35,539 nucleotides of DNA. Source: Verrucomicrobiota bacterium. Its GTDB lineage: Bacteria; Verrucomicrobiota; Verrucomicrobiia; Limisphaerales; SIBE01. Positions 11,501-16,819 of this stretch are shown here, one piece after another. The notes beneath the pieces were generated by a model. That model had not been told where the DNA came from and searched no databases. It worked only from the letters and a program-made list of their open reading frames with translations. The stretch spans positions 1 to 35,539 of the forward strand of contig VHCZ01000036.1 of the NCBI GenBank assembly GCA_016871535.1, in the 5' to 3' direction. Within the stretch, counting starts at the first letter, position 1. Every line of letters starts with the position of its first letter. The translations under genes were made by a program, and so were the position numbers.

Positions 11501-11664
11501 TGCGCGGCGGCGACCGCACCCGCGGGCGGCGCGGCTGGAGGATTCGGCTGTTGGGCAACGGTCGGAATGACCGTTGGAGTGGCCTCTGGTTTGTCTTGCG
11601 CGATCAGAGGGTCACACAAGAAGATCAGGAGCAACGCAGCGAGGTATAGATTCACAGTTTTCAT
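2599..11664 (-). CDS. gspD: Giant type II secretion secretin (GspD-like) with about 30 N-domain repeats
   Basis: This would be the outer-membrane channel of the secretion system. I chose the ATG at 11664 because it opens a signal peptide ('MKTVNLYLAALLLIFLC..LIAQ'); the open frame upstream to 11868 is only repeat DNA. After an Ala/Pro linker comes an N0/STN-like domain (residues ~90-170, 'FQFDGIPYIDVLTRFAQMA'). About 30 consecutive Secretin_N-type repeats follow, to about residue 2725. Each has a strand-helix pattern ending in 'VDxRTNSLIVSA...LIxxLD'. Some repeats carry low-complexity insertions: Gly-rich near 1230-1245, Pro-rich near 1405-1440 and 1518-1552. The C-terminal secretin domain spans ~2730-2960, with 'VLIQVLLAEVTLD', 'GVELRVTPRIS', 'SGQSILIGGLIS' and 'KELLIILTPQVLV'. 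Ordinary GspD proteins are about 650-750 residues with N0 plus three N domains, so this 3021-residue protein is roughly four times larger. The frame is intact over 9 kb. No S-domain for a known pilotin is recognisable. Confidence 0.93.
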   Translation of the reverse strand: MKTVNLYLAALLLIFLCDPLIAQDKPEATPTVIPTVAQQPNPPAAPPAGAVAAAQPAPTGAAANPAADASKPAASTSSAEVKPADRTTRFQFDGIPYIDVLTRFAQMANKPLISDTTVEGTITFNDPQPYSYAEAMETLNLILSMKGVMLVETERHLRLVTLKELPQMPLRILRGLDKTGDARPGEVVTVVFSLQNLEAPDVAQAVSSMLSNAGSVAPLSRGRGLIITDRLGNIKRIRELLNEIDTASPAQRQMRAYSLVHSSGAVVADLINKTFGSATAPKRVEFNQASKRYEALPDDPSDYVTAVFDEASRTLVMYGPGERITLAETLIKRFEDQSGSRVGEVRIFFPRTISAQELARMVREAIPGVAEEREPSASAATKARLIVDLPTNRLIVSAPMAGQLDAIDKLVTKIDATADPKTSAIQSENVQVTKIFRCKWADPDVLARLLSDGLSRPPFRPRNVPPFRVTVDPKTRDLILMGIPGDVQQAIEIATQLDSNQPAQRILKTVPLKTSRPSLFAQILRQAYLDQAKNQPNTGAPDATILGDDFNSRLIITGTEAQLTLIEELAARLDSEAERPARELKAIVLKHMSANSVANIISQLFSRQADDPSRRVIVTASADDSTLVVEAREANLTRIEELARTLDLEPARGAIEVRTYHLVEANAADLAPTLARLFAERQDPRRRATDTPPQPRFEVDVTGNVLLVAATKEQMENIDKLIKELRTAVQYVQVTKIFRCQWADPDTLARILSEALARPSARPRTVPAFKVMVDPKTKDLILMGSPGEIQQATEIAAQLDSNQPAPRVLKTIALKSSRASEFALRIRQLYQDQVRNQPGAGTADAVILGDDFNSRLIITATEPQLKILEDLVKQLDTDADRPIRQVKAFVLKHTSAASVSAMISQLFSRQSDDPARRVVVTASNDDQTLVLEAPESVLGRIEEMIRALDLEPARGTLELRTYHLVEANATELAPTLARLFAERQDPRRRESETRPQPRFEADSTANVLMVAATKEQLQQIDQLIKELRTRAEVTGEIRTFVLHHSDAAQMVQLLETMLREDTAPALNRGSRGTLIQRGPSGEISRLRIAAAPALNAVVIQGSPQRLSLAEQLINSLDRAETISSSIIQTVHLKKSQAEMVADAVNKAVSARGPQAGPKRVNVTPVVGSNSLIVEGAPPDVKNVMQIIQGLDEESSGSEIEVHIYKLENGKAREVSRTLNQILQGLPRRLSFFGRGGRGGGGGSGSGGIGGPRHDITVTEDERTNSLIISATAADFKLIQQILPTLDQKPDHPDRDVSFVSLVNADAFDVAMKIESLYSGRPRADQVFVEADSSLNSVTIMAKREDMAEIENMIKRLDAAALDTSIQVRMETLDKVPAEQMARMLLNLYPQMYQRQIKVVDKLPTRPGETPQDKPAPPDSTNAPPAKTTSTDAAGGAPRSEDAESPPVVMAVDKTANVLIFSGPGRELKQIHSIIFELTSSFVSNDAEFRQFPLKEADPVAAARTLSELFRPEPFMAGQAGAQARGQGRRPLQGAPPPQAQPQPVPAPGQPGQVLLVPSRIAVVAEPRTRSLIVRARPSDFSLLETLIKQLDVPGVSSQIEFRLIPLQNAHPDKLLPLVIQMITQLNLARPADPLAVIKDPRGGALFVVARAVLLDQVEKMIRDLDMPTDFAEAEVQIIPLKNARAPQLAATLHEMLKPGATGEVTPAARELQEQVRRLRVQNDQGVSVILDLTKPIKVMADPLQAAPGGSNRLILASTPDNLKALSAVVEMMDTTSPEGLLTEVKVFRLKYASATRLVPLLQSVFAESAPTAGTEALRIQVSRLQTVLGRNGTRTTERPSRRQAVLMQADDTTNVLIVAARSDITPLIEDVIRTLDIPAASGFSTIRLYPLQHADAAVIQKLINDLYRGPNANQIRNEDRPNVTIDDRTNTLIVSGNENAFAIIASLLDRLDRELPGGEIRLVALRHAAAQTLSITLTTLFNQRYQGARTPDAQRNRPIILPDPRSNSLLIAANPEDNRALDELLAKLDRPPDNPAVALTVIGLRHNDSARAASMIQSVFTARRQSLAIAGQPPTPQDQVHVEPDSLSNSLVISANPENLELIRGLLAKIDVEPTAAEGLIQIFPLKQADAQRAATMLRALMDQGIYRPGLSAGGRGRSGRDALAVTVDQRSNTLIVSASPENLIVVKELIKQIDSHTGADTGNIQLYALKHAKASQLASVLEQFFRSKRAGESVAGAAERSVPVTVTADDRTNTLLITGGKEIFEMVDRMIAQLDSKEIVAKTSFRVIPLKQATAGKLQATLTQLFARRPSAVQGQPPDPITVVADSWANALIVGAAPEDLQMVEALVAQLDSGAADVGLEVQVIPLVKADARRVSQTVQTLYRSGGPGTASPVTVNVDERLNALVVSAGQSDLKRIAELVKKLDTDQVANVSEIRIFPLVQARATQLASILTSILNTKPASLTEQSPSRQSLLQFITRTAEGKDLVASALKEGVLITPDPRTNSLIVSAPLDYMTLLEQLIARLDASLAQAAKIRVFNLKNADARQMSTILTTLFRLQRSPTQAANDQTVEYSLVRPAPNPNAPEEPQLEETASATFGTHEDSTLTLTVDLRTNSLIVGGAEHYVALASEIIQALDSSPAQERQAEVYRLKNSRAPDVEGALRNFLRQDQQLISAAVGSQAMAQELLEKQVSIVAETNSNALLISASPRYFVQVKSLIEQLDQPQLQVLIQVLLAEVTLDATSELGVDWSYQSRGTPQFSTGQDLGAAEALKNFGGFSSGVTGSNFSFLLRALESEGRLQVLSRPQILTADNQEAVVNIGQQVPLITDARVTQFGDSINTVAYKNVGVELRVTPRISPDGFVKMDVGPRISQLTSSDVELGRGAKAPIINERSATTTVSVQSGQSILIGGLISTTDDTRASRTPFLSRIPYLGALFRSHKKIEDRKELLIILTPQVLVKAEVIAQTRDAASVTREQLDRSTINEEFNRDPLQRQILDPLYPNKPTNAPALKPGKRSPRN
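8568..10379 (-). repeat. Tandem duplication of a four-domain block inside the secretin
   Basis: Residues ~429-730 and ~731-1032 are two copies of the same four-repeat block. Each copy starts 'VQVTKIFRC(K/Q)WADPD' and runs through 'ILGDDFNSRLIIT' and 'YHLVEANA(A/T)(D/E)LAPTLARLF' to 'LIKELRT'. The DNA offset is 906 bp (302 codons), measured from 'gacctggacat' at 10369-10379 and 9463-9473. Copies have diverged but retain long identical peptides, so this is a more recent expansion than the other N repeats. Confidence 0.9.
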
Positions 11665-11686
11665 AAAGTCGATTCCGGTTAGCGAT

Positions 11687-11838
11687 GGGGAGCACACGCG
11701 CCCTCGCGTGTTTCGACCGGCGCCGCGCCGGTTGAAAGGGACGCGTCGAGCCGTTACCTGGAGGAAAGCTGTCCGACCGCACGAATGTGGTCGGCGAGGG
11801 CGCCGACCACCGCACGCGAGGGCGCGTGCGCTCCTCAT
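11687..11838. repeat. Palindromic element between the PilO/P-like gene and the secretin
   Basis: Outer arms 'ggagcacacgcgccctcgcg' (from 11689) and its near-complement ending 'ggcgcgtgcgctcc' (to 11834) bracket further hairpins ('accggcgccgcgccggt', 'ccgaccgcacgaatgtggtcgg'). It fills most of the 200-bp gap before the secretin start, so any promoter or leader for that gene lies within or beside it. The same outer arms occur at 14863-15193. Confidence 0.8.
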
Positions 11839-11864
11839 CTCAATCGAACAGCTACCGGTAGCTC

Positions 11865-12878
11865 TCATTCCTTGGGGTTCGCCTGAGCAGCCACCTTCGC
11901 CAGATCCGACGGCAACGCGTCTGCGTTGAGTTGATATTTATCGGCCAGAGTCTGGCCGTGTTCGACGGCCCAGAAATCCGGTCCGATCTTGAGAATCACG
12001 CGCGCGAAGGAAAGCAGCCCCGGCTTTCCTGGCATGGGCCGCGCCCGATAGTCCACGGCGGCAATGTGGCCGTCCGCCCACGCGTCCCCCGGCTTCAAGA
12101 TGTCGAGCCTGTGCGAAGCGAGGTTCATGACGTGGACCTCGGGCGTGCTTCGCCATTCGGAGAGCGACACCACTTTGAGCATTTCCGGCCGGGCCGCCCC
12201 GGGCAGATCGCCACCCGCTGAAGCCGCGGCGTTTTCAGGCGCGCTTCTTCGAATGTAGGGCCGAAAGAGATCGCGCTGGACGATGGTGTCGTAAAGCCGG
12301 CGCTCCGAACTGGCGAGCGTGAGTTTCGGCTTGAGATCCAGGGGAACCACGTCCGGCGCGGCATCGACCACCAGCGTGAGAAACCGCAGCCGGATTTTCG
12401 CCCGGCCCGGTTTGTCGCCCGCGGACACGACGATGTTTTCCAGCCGATGGATTTGCGGACATTGCTCCAATTCAAAGAGCAAGTCCACGATGTGGGGCAG
12501 GGGACCTTCGCCTTGCACGTTCCAGCCGACTTCTTGGGCGCCGCGCAGTTTCCGCGGTCCAACCGGCGTGCGCGCAAATTCGGACTCCGAGAGGCCCAGG
12601 CGAAGGATCAAATCCGTCAGCATTTTTCCGGCGTGAGCCGTGGCGACGTCCGCATTGGTTCCAAATGAAGCCTGGGCCAGGCGTTTCATCTGGTCTTCCG
12701 CAGAAAAGAACGCGCGCCGTTCGTCCTTGATTTGGCGGAGCTTTTCCCGCAGCAGCGCGGTCTGGCGATCGATGTTCTGGAGCGGTTTGACGAACACGTA
12801 TCGGATGCCGAGCGCTGAGGCAAACACAAGAATCAGGCCGCCCACGGCCAGAGCCAGGATTTTCTCGCGTTGGTTCAT
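11865..12878 (-). CDS. PilO/GspM-like inner-membrane protein with a PilP/GspC-like C-terminal part
   Basis: A 337-residue bitopic protein. A single membrane helix spans residues ~6-29 ('ILALAVGGLILVFASALGI'). A coiled-coil stretch follows to about 65, then an alpha/beta region in the style of PilO/GspM. Near residue 200 comes 'RDLFRPYI', the motif that opens the homology region of PilP and GspC, then a compact beta domain ('EVHVMNLASHRLDILKPGDAW'). I infer one chain combining the PilO/GspM role with the PilP/GspC role, linking the inner-membrane ring to secretin N domains. It starts 3 nt after the stop of the PilM/N-like gene, so the two are co-transcribed and probably translationally linked. 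The next gene downstream is the secretin. The family assignment rests on architecture and the short motif, since primary sequence in these families is weakly conserved. Confidence 0.7.
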   Translation of the reverse strand: MNQREKILALAVGGLILVFASALGIRYVFVKPLQNIDRQTALLREKLRQIKDERRAFFSAEDQMKRLAQASFGTNADVATAHAGKMLTDLILRLGLSESEFARTPVGPRKLRGAQEVGWNVQGEGPLPHIVDLLFELEQCPQIHRLENIVVSAGDKPGRAKIRLRFLTLVVDAAPDVVPLDLKPKLTLASSERRLYDTIVQRDLFRPYIRRSAPENAAASAGGDLPGAARPEMLKVVSLSEWRSTPEVHVMNLASHRLDILKPGDAWADGHIAAVDYRARPMPGKPGLLSFARVILKIGPDFWAVEHGQTLADKYQLNADALPSDLAKVAAQANPKE

Positions 12879-12881
12879 GAT

Positions 12882-14849
12882 CTATTGCGTTCCTTGCCTG
12901 CGACCAGCTCCCCTGACCCCGGAGGGGGAGAGGGTGTCCGCAGGACGGGAGAGGGGGAGGTGCGGCTTTGCCTCAGGGGACGCCTCGGCTGGCTTTGCGG
13001 GAGGCGCAATGTCCGGCGCCGGCGGTTCAACTGAATCCTCATCCGCGGGTCGCGACGCCGTTCCTGCTGGTTTCAAATCATATTTCATCTTGCTCGTCAG
13101 GGTCAGCTCGACGCTGGAGCGGAACGGATAACCGAACTTGTCCGTGGCCGGTGTCACGGCGAGCGGCTTGACCTCATAGCCCGCTTCACGCAGGCGTTTG
13201 TCCATCTGCGCGAGAATCTCGCCGTTGCGCGCCTGAACCGAGAGATGAATCATGCCGCGCGCACCGGTCGAAAGCGAAGTCAGATAAACGTCCTGGCTCG
13301 GAGGCAAGAGCGCGCTCAACAGGGCGTAGTGGTCGAGCCAATGGCGTTTCTCCGCCGTCCAGTCCCGGACGACCTTGGCCTTCGCGCGCATGTCGCGAAA
13401 GAGCGGGCGGTTCTTTTCCGCTTGTGTGACCTGAGCTTGAACCTGCTCCTTGATTTGGAGGCGACGGCCCATTTGATACGACCGCAAGCCAGCCAGGCCG
13501 AACAGCAGCAGCGCCCCCACGCCGACCGCGGCGAGCACCTTGATACGCCCCCAATTCCGCGGCACGAGCGGCCGCTTGGGATGCAGGAAATCGAAGGGCA
13601 ACCCTTCCGCATCTTGCGCGCCCAGGGCCAGGCCGAGCGCCGCCAGCGCTCCTGCGCCACTTTCTTTGTCCACGCCTTCGACATTGAACGCTGAGGACGG
13701 CACAAAGCGTTCGCAAGGCATCGGGAAGCGCTGTTGCAGCGCCGACACGAGGGCGGGCTCGGCGCTCGTCCCGCCCACGACGAGGAACTTCGCGACCGGG
13801 CAATGGCGGACGGTGCTCTCGTAGCTGTGCAAGCTGCGCACGATCTCGGTTAAAATGGATGGAATGAAGTCTTTCGACGGCCGAGTAAGGTCAGGGACGG
13901 AGTGGAATCCACTCGTGTCCCTACCGGGTTCATGGGACGGAAGCGTGACTGAAGCCACGCGGCTGAAGACCACGGATTGATCGACGACAAATTCAATCGT
14001 GACTTCGTCGGATCGGAAGGAAATCAGCCCCACGGCGTGAGGTTGATCCGCGGCCGAACGAACTCCGATGCACCGGGCATTGGCGCAAGGGCGCAAACCA
14101 AGAGCGGTCAGCTTCAACCCTGCGGCTTCGGCGATGCGGAGATGGCGTTCGACGATTTCCTTCTTCACGCCTGCGACGAGCACTTCCACTTGATCCGGTG
14201 CAGCGGCAGTCTGGGCCGTGAGCGGAGGGGGCTGCGCGGACGCGGGGGAGAGGTCCACGGGGCTTGCGGCGTTTGCCGGGGCACTGGCCGGCGAATTCTC
14301 GGGAGGGGCAGGGAGGTCACTCGCGATGGTTTCGATCTGGCGGCAGGCTACCGCCGGAACCGGCAGGCTGGAAGCCTGCCCAACGTTTGGCGCCGTCGGC
14401 GTGAGGAAGCGCAGGATGGTAAAATCAACTACCGCCTCTTCGAGTCGGAACGGGAGGTCCTTGCTGATTTGGAATTGGATTATCGAAGCCAATTCTGCAA
14501 TCGAGCCGGCGGCCGGCAGGGTGAGCGTGCGAAGAAAGACCAGTCCGCGCGGCAATGCCATGACGATAGACGCCGGCTTGATGTTCAGGTCTCGCAGCGC
14601 GGCGGAAATCGCTTTGCCCAACTCTTGCGGCTCCGCGCCCGTCGCGCTGAGGGCGGGGTCGAATTTTGTGGAAGCAAATTGGAGAATCGCGGGCTTTCCG
14701 CCGCGACGCCAGGACTGGGCCACGCGTATTGTGCCGCCATCGAGATCAATGACTGTGACGGGACCCTGGCCGGCCCACTTGAACCTGATGCGCTTGCGCC
14801 GGGCCGCGCCAAATCGCGTGGTGTTTTTTGGGATCCGATCAGATGGCAT
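12882..14849 (-). CDS. PilM-PilN-like fusion (GspL-like) assembly protein
   Basis: A 655-residue protein. Residues ~26-410 resemble the actin-like PilM/GspL cytoplasmic domain: 'VTVIDLDGGTIRVAQS' near the N-terminus and 'FLVVGGTSAEPALVSALQ' late in the domain. One membrane helix follows at about 436-458 ('VLAAVGVGALLLFGLAGL'). Then come a coiled coil and a PilN-type ferredoxin-like region with 'LLSALLPPSQDVYLTSLS'. It would dock the ATPase platform to the PilO/P-like protein encoded just downstream. Three stretches look foreign: 'GRDTSGFHSVPDLTRPSK' (13884-13936), 'NVGQASSLPVPA' (about 14349-14389), and the C-terminal tail from 'LPLSRPADTLSPSG' (12882-12958). All three match dispersed repeat DNA and are read in frame. 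Fusion of PilM and PilN is consistent with GspL, which combines both domains. Confidence 0.78.
   Translation of the reverse strand: MPSDRIPKNTTRFGAARRKRIRFKWAGQGPVTVIDLDGGTIRVAQSWRRGGKPAILQFASTKFDPALSATGAEPQELGKAISAALRDLNIKPASIVMALPRGLVFLRTLTLPAAGSIAELASIIQFQISKDLPFRLEEAVVDFTILRFLTPTAPNVGQASSLPVPAVACRQIETIASDLPAPPENSPASAPANAASPVDLSPASAQPPPLTAQTAAAPDQVEVLVAGVKKEIVERHLRIAEAAGLKLTALGLRPCANARCIGVRSAADQPHAVGLISFRSDEVTIEFVVDQSVVFSRVASVTLPSHEPGRDTSGFHSVPDLTRPSKDFIPSILTEIVRSLHSYESTVRHCPVAKFLVVGGTSAEPALVSALQQRFPMPCERFVPSSAFNVEGVDKESGAGALAALGLALGAQDAEGLPFDFLHPKRPLVPRNWGRIKVLAAVGVGALLLFGLAGLRSYQMGRRLQIKEQVQAQVTQAEKNRPLFRDMRAKAKVVRDWTAEKRHWLDHYALLSALLPPSQDVYLTSLSTGARGMIHLSVQARNGEILAQMDKRLREAGYEVKPLAVTPATDKFGYPFRSSVELTLTSKMKYDLKPAGTASRPADEDSVEPPAPDIAPPAKPAEASPEAKPHLPLSRPADTLSPSGVRGAGRRQGTQ
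12907..12958. repeat. Repeat-derived 3' end of the PilM/N-like gene
   Basis: The stretch from 'ctcccctgaccccggagggg' to 'gggagagggggagg' is an imperfect palindrome of C-runs and G-runs, similar in style to core C at 2104-2200. It encodes the last residues of the PilM/N-like protein. The stop codon lies just past it, which suggests insertion altered the C-terminus. Confidence 0.5.
13884..13936. repeat. Core F element inserted in frame in the PilM-like domain
   Basis: The 20-mer at 13891-13910 is identical to 1459-1478. A 'gggttcatggga' head follows at 13926-13937, and 'gggac..gagt' pairs with 'actc..gtccc' as a hairpin. The insert is read as part of the protein without a frameshift. Confidence 0.75.
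14349..14389. repeat. Short hairpin repeat inside the PilM-like gene
   Basis: A 'ggcaggctggaagcctgcc' hairpin (perfect 8-bp arms, 3-nt loop) lies in frame in the coding sequence. The same kind of hairpin stands free at 31189-31204 and 31275-31292. Its protein product 'VGQASSLPVPA' sits in a linker-like Ala/Pro-rich stretch. Confidence 0.55.
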
Positions 14850-14862
14850 AGTTCACTTTTCA

Positions 14863-15193
14863 GGGGGAGCACACGCGCCCTTGCGTGTCCCGACCGGCGC
14901 CCTCGCCGGTCGGAAGGAGACGTTCAACAACCACTGAATCAGGGAACATCAGCACGCGCTTCTGTGTTCCGCGAGCGCGCGGGTATCTGTTTAGTGGAGC
15001 GCAGATTTGTAATCTGCCGTATCGCGGAATTGCATTCCGCTGGGGTTCGACAGGTTCCAGCGCTCCGGAACTCGCCGAAGCGCCGCCGATTGCAAATCGG
15101 CGATACGGCAGCGTGCAACTCTGCGCTACGGCGGAAGGCCCGCGAAACGCATACGGGCGCGGAACACGGCACGCGAGGCGCGTGCGCTCCCCC
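14863..15193. repeat. Composite palindromic element with a second element nested in it
   Basis: Outer arms 'gggggagcacacgcgccc' (left, from 14863) and 'ggcgcgtgcgctccccc' (right, to 15193) match the element at 11687-11838. Inside, 14994-15129 forms a separate inverted-repeat unit. Its arms are 'ggagcgcagatttgtaatct' with 'gccgtatcgc' on the left and 'gcgatacggc' with 'aactctgcgctac' on the right. The composite fills the whole gap between gspK and the PilM/N-like gene; no coding sequence is supported here. Confidence 0.85.
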
Positions 15194-15205
15194 GAGTTAG
15201 ACCGA

Positions 15206-16819
15206 CTATTCATTTGAGGCCTCCGTTTGGCGAGCGGGTTCCTTGATCGTGTCCATGCCGATGGGCAAGCCGAGCCGCGTCAGGTCGCGCAGGAGCAAAA
15301 TGGCCGGCGGTTGAGCGGCCGTATCGATCACTGCCTCGATCACGCGATACGTGCCGGCGGGGACGCCATACGCCAGCACGTGAAAATGAAATTGGTAACT
15401 GCGTGTCGTCAGAAGCGGCGCGAGTTTCTTGAACGAGTCGGCGGTGACGAGGCCTTCCTGATAAAGCCACGCCGGCGTTCGCCTCGCGTCCTCACTCAAA
15501 CTGACTCGCGCGGAAACAATCGCCTCGGCGAGCGTCGCATCGATTCCCGGCAAAGCGGCGAGGACTTTGGCCGGGGCGGTGTTGAGATTGACGCGTCCGA
15601 TCAACCGGGTTTCGTTGGTCGCGGAACAGCGATCCAACAAGAGAGGCAACTCCGCTTTGCCCACACCGGAGGAGAAATCCTTCACGGCGCCCGTTTCGTC
15701 TTTGAACTTGCCGGAAGCTTCGAGCAGATCTGCCGGATGCGCGAGTTTTTGTCCCTGGCGCCGCATGGCTTCGAGGTAAGTCAGGACGCCCTCCGGCAAT
15801 TCCAGGTTTGAGAGGTCGGCTTTGGAGTCGTTGAGATTCAGCCGGGGCTGGCCATCGTCGCGCACGTTCAAATCGTAACTGAACACGGTGAGCAATGAGC
15901 GGAGACCCGGTTCAAGCTGGGCATCCTGATTGTCCGGTGGAGGCGAGGCGTCGCCATCGTCCTCACCGGGATCGAGGTTGCCGTTCAAGTTGGCGTCTTC
16001 GCCGTAAAGCAGCGCGCCGGTGAATCCGGGCACCCCGAGCAATTCGTCCAGACAAGCCAACTTCCGGTCCGGCGCCGAAACGCTGTTGGTCAGGGTCGTG
16101 AAGAGAGGCTCATTCGTGCTTCCGGGCACGGAGCTCCGGACGGTTGGCGCGTAATCCACCAGCGCTTGGGCGAGCGCCGGAGTCAGGTTAGGAACGCGCT
16201 CCAGGACTGTGGCCTCGGTGTGTGTCACGTTGATGCGGCTTGCTTCGTCATTCAGCCCGAAGCGAATGGGCGCTGCCCCGGGATCGTTGCACGAATACAC
16301 GGAGAAATACCATTGGTTCGCTCCATCATCGACGACGAGTTGATTCTTGAACGCGGCGGCATTGTCTTGCCAGGGCGTGGGATCCGATGGAGATCGGGAG
16401 GCGATGCGCATGGCCTGGTACACGCCGCTCATCGCGGCTGCCCAGGCTTGCTCGCCGCTGACGCCCGTGGCGCTGGCGGTTTTCTCGGAGCGTAGCAAAT
16501 ACAGGACGCTGGCTGCAACCATCGAGGCCAGCATGACGATGACGAGAACGAGAAGCAGAACGAAGGCGTGGGGGCCTTCTGGTGTTGAGGGAAATCGGCG
16601 CCCGGCCAAACTTCCCGAGAACGCCCCATGACAATTTAAGGATTCGCGAGTGCTTTCCATGAACCATTCCTCCGGACTTCGGCCTTTAGGCCGCTTCAAC
16701 GCTCGACGGTGGAGTGCGCGCTGAAGCAGCCTGAAGGCTGCGGTCCGCACGGTTTTCAGTTCATGGGCCGTGAGCAGGTCCGTGAGAAACAGGAGACTTC
16801 CCATGAACAAACAAATCAT
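15206..16819 (-). CDS. gspK: Minor pseudopilin GspK with a repeat-lengthened leader
   Basis: A 537-residue protein with one N-terminal helix at residues ~87-108 ('FVLLLVLVIVMLASMVAAS'), lacking Glu+5 as is usual for GspK. A large globular domain follows, including 'NLTPALAQALVDY', 'RVNLNTAPAKVLAALPGID' (the helix-hairpin-helix region typical of GspK) and 'IDATLAEAIVSARV'. GspK caps the pseudopilus tip with GspI and GspJ. Its ATG at 16819 overlaps the gspJ stop (ATGA). The predicted leader is about 86 residues, whereas GspK leaders are normally very short. Residues ~5-52 are encoded by a core B palindromic element (16653-16808), so the long leader is explained by an in-frame insertion. The next Met, in 'MESTRESL' (near 16660), could be an alternative start. 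The residue before the presumed cleavage site is Ala, not Gly. Confidence 0.87.
   Translation of the reverse strand: MICLFMGSLLFLTDLLTAHELKTVRTAAFRLLQRALHRRALKRPKGRSPEEWFMESTRESLNCHGAFSGSLAGRRFPSTPEGPHAFVLLLVLVIVMLASMVAASVLYLLRSEKTASATGVSGEQAWAAAMSGVYQAMRIASRSPSDPTPWQDNAAAFKNQLVVDDGANQWYFSVYSCNDPGAAPIRFGLNDEASRINVTHTEATVLERVPNLTPALAQALVDYAPTVRSSVPGSTNEPLFTTLTNSVSAPDRKLACLDELLGVPGFTGALLYGEDANLNGNLDPGEDDGDASPPPDNQDAQLEPGLRSLLTVFSYDLNVRDDGQPRLNLNDSKADLSNLELPEGVLTYLEAMRRQGQKLAHPADLLEASGKFKDETGAVKDFSSGVGKAELPLLLDRCSATNETRLIGRVNLNTAPAKVLAALPGIDATLAEAIVSARVSLSEDARRTPAWLYQEGLVTADSFKKLAPLLTTRSYQFHFHVLAYGVPAGTYRVIEAVIDTAAQPPAILLLRDLTRLGLPIGMDTIKEPARQTEASNE
16653..16808. repeat. Core B element inserted in frame in the gspK leader
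   Basis: Direct repeats 'ctttccatgaac' (16653-16664) and 'cttcccatgaac' (16797-16808) are 144 bp apart, exactly 48 codons. Core B between them (16661-16762) matches 1261-1356 and 2241-2342. It is read as 'TAHELKTVRTAAFRLLQRAL', which parallels the peptide frame of the 1241-1405 copy. Confidence 0.85.

Noticed and set aside
11665-11868. 68-codon N-terminal extension of the secretin ORF
   Set aside because: It precedes a clear signal peptide and is encoded by the palindromic element at 11687-11838, so the start at 11664 is preferred.
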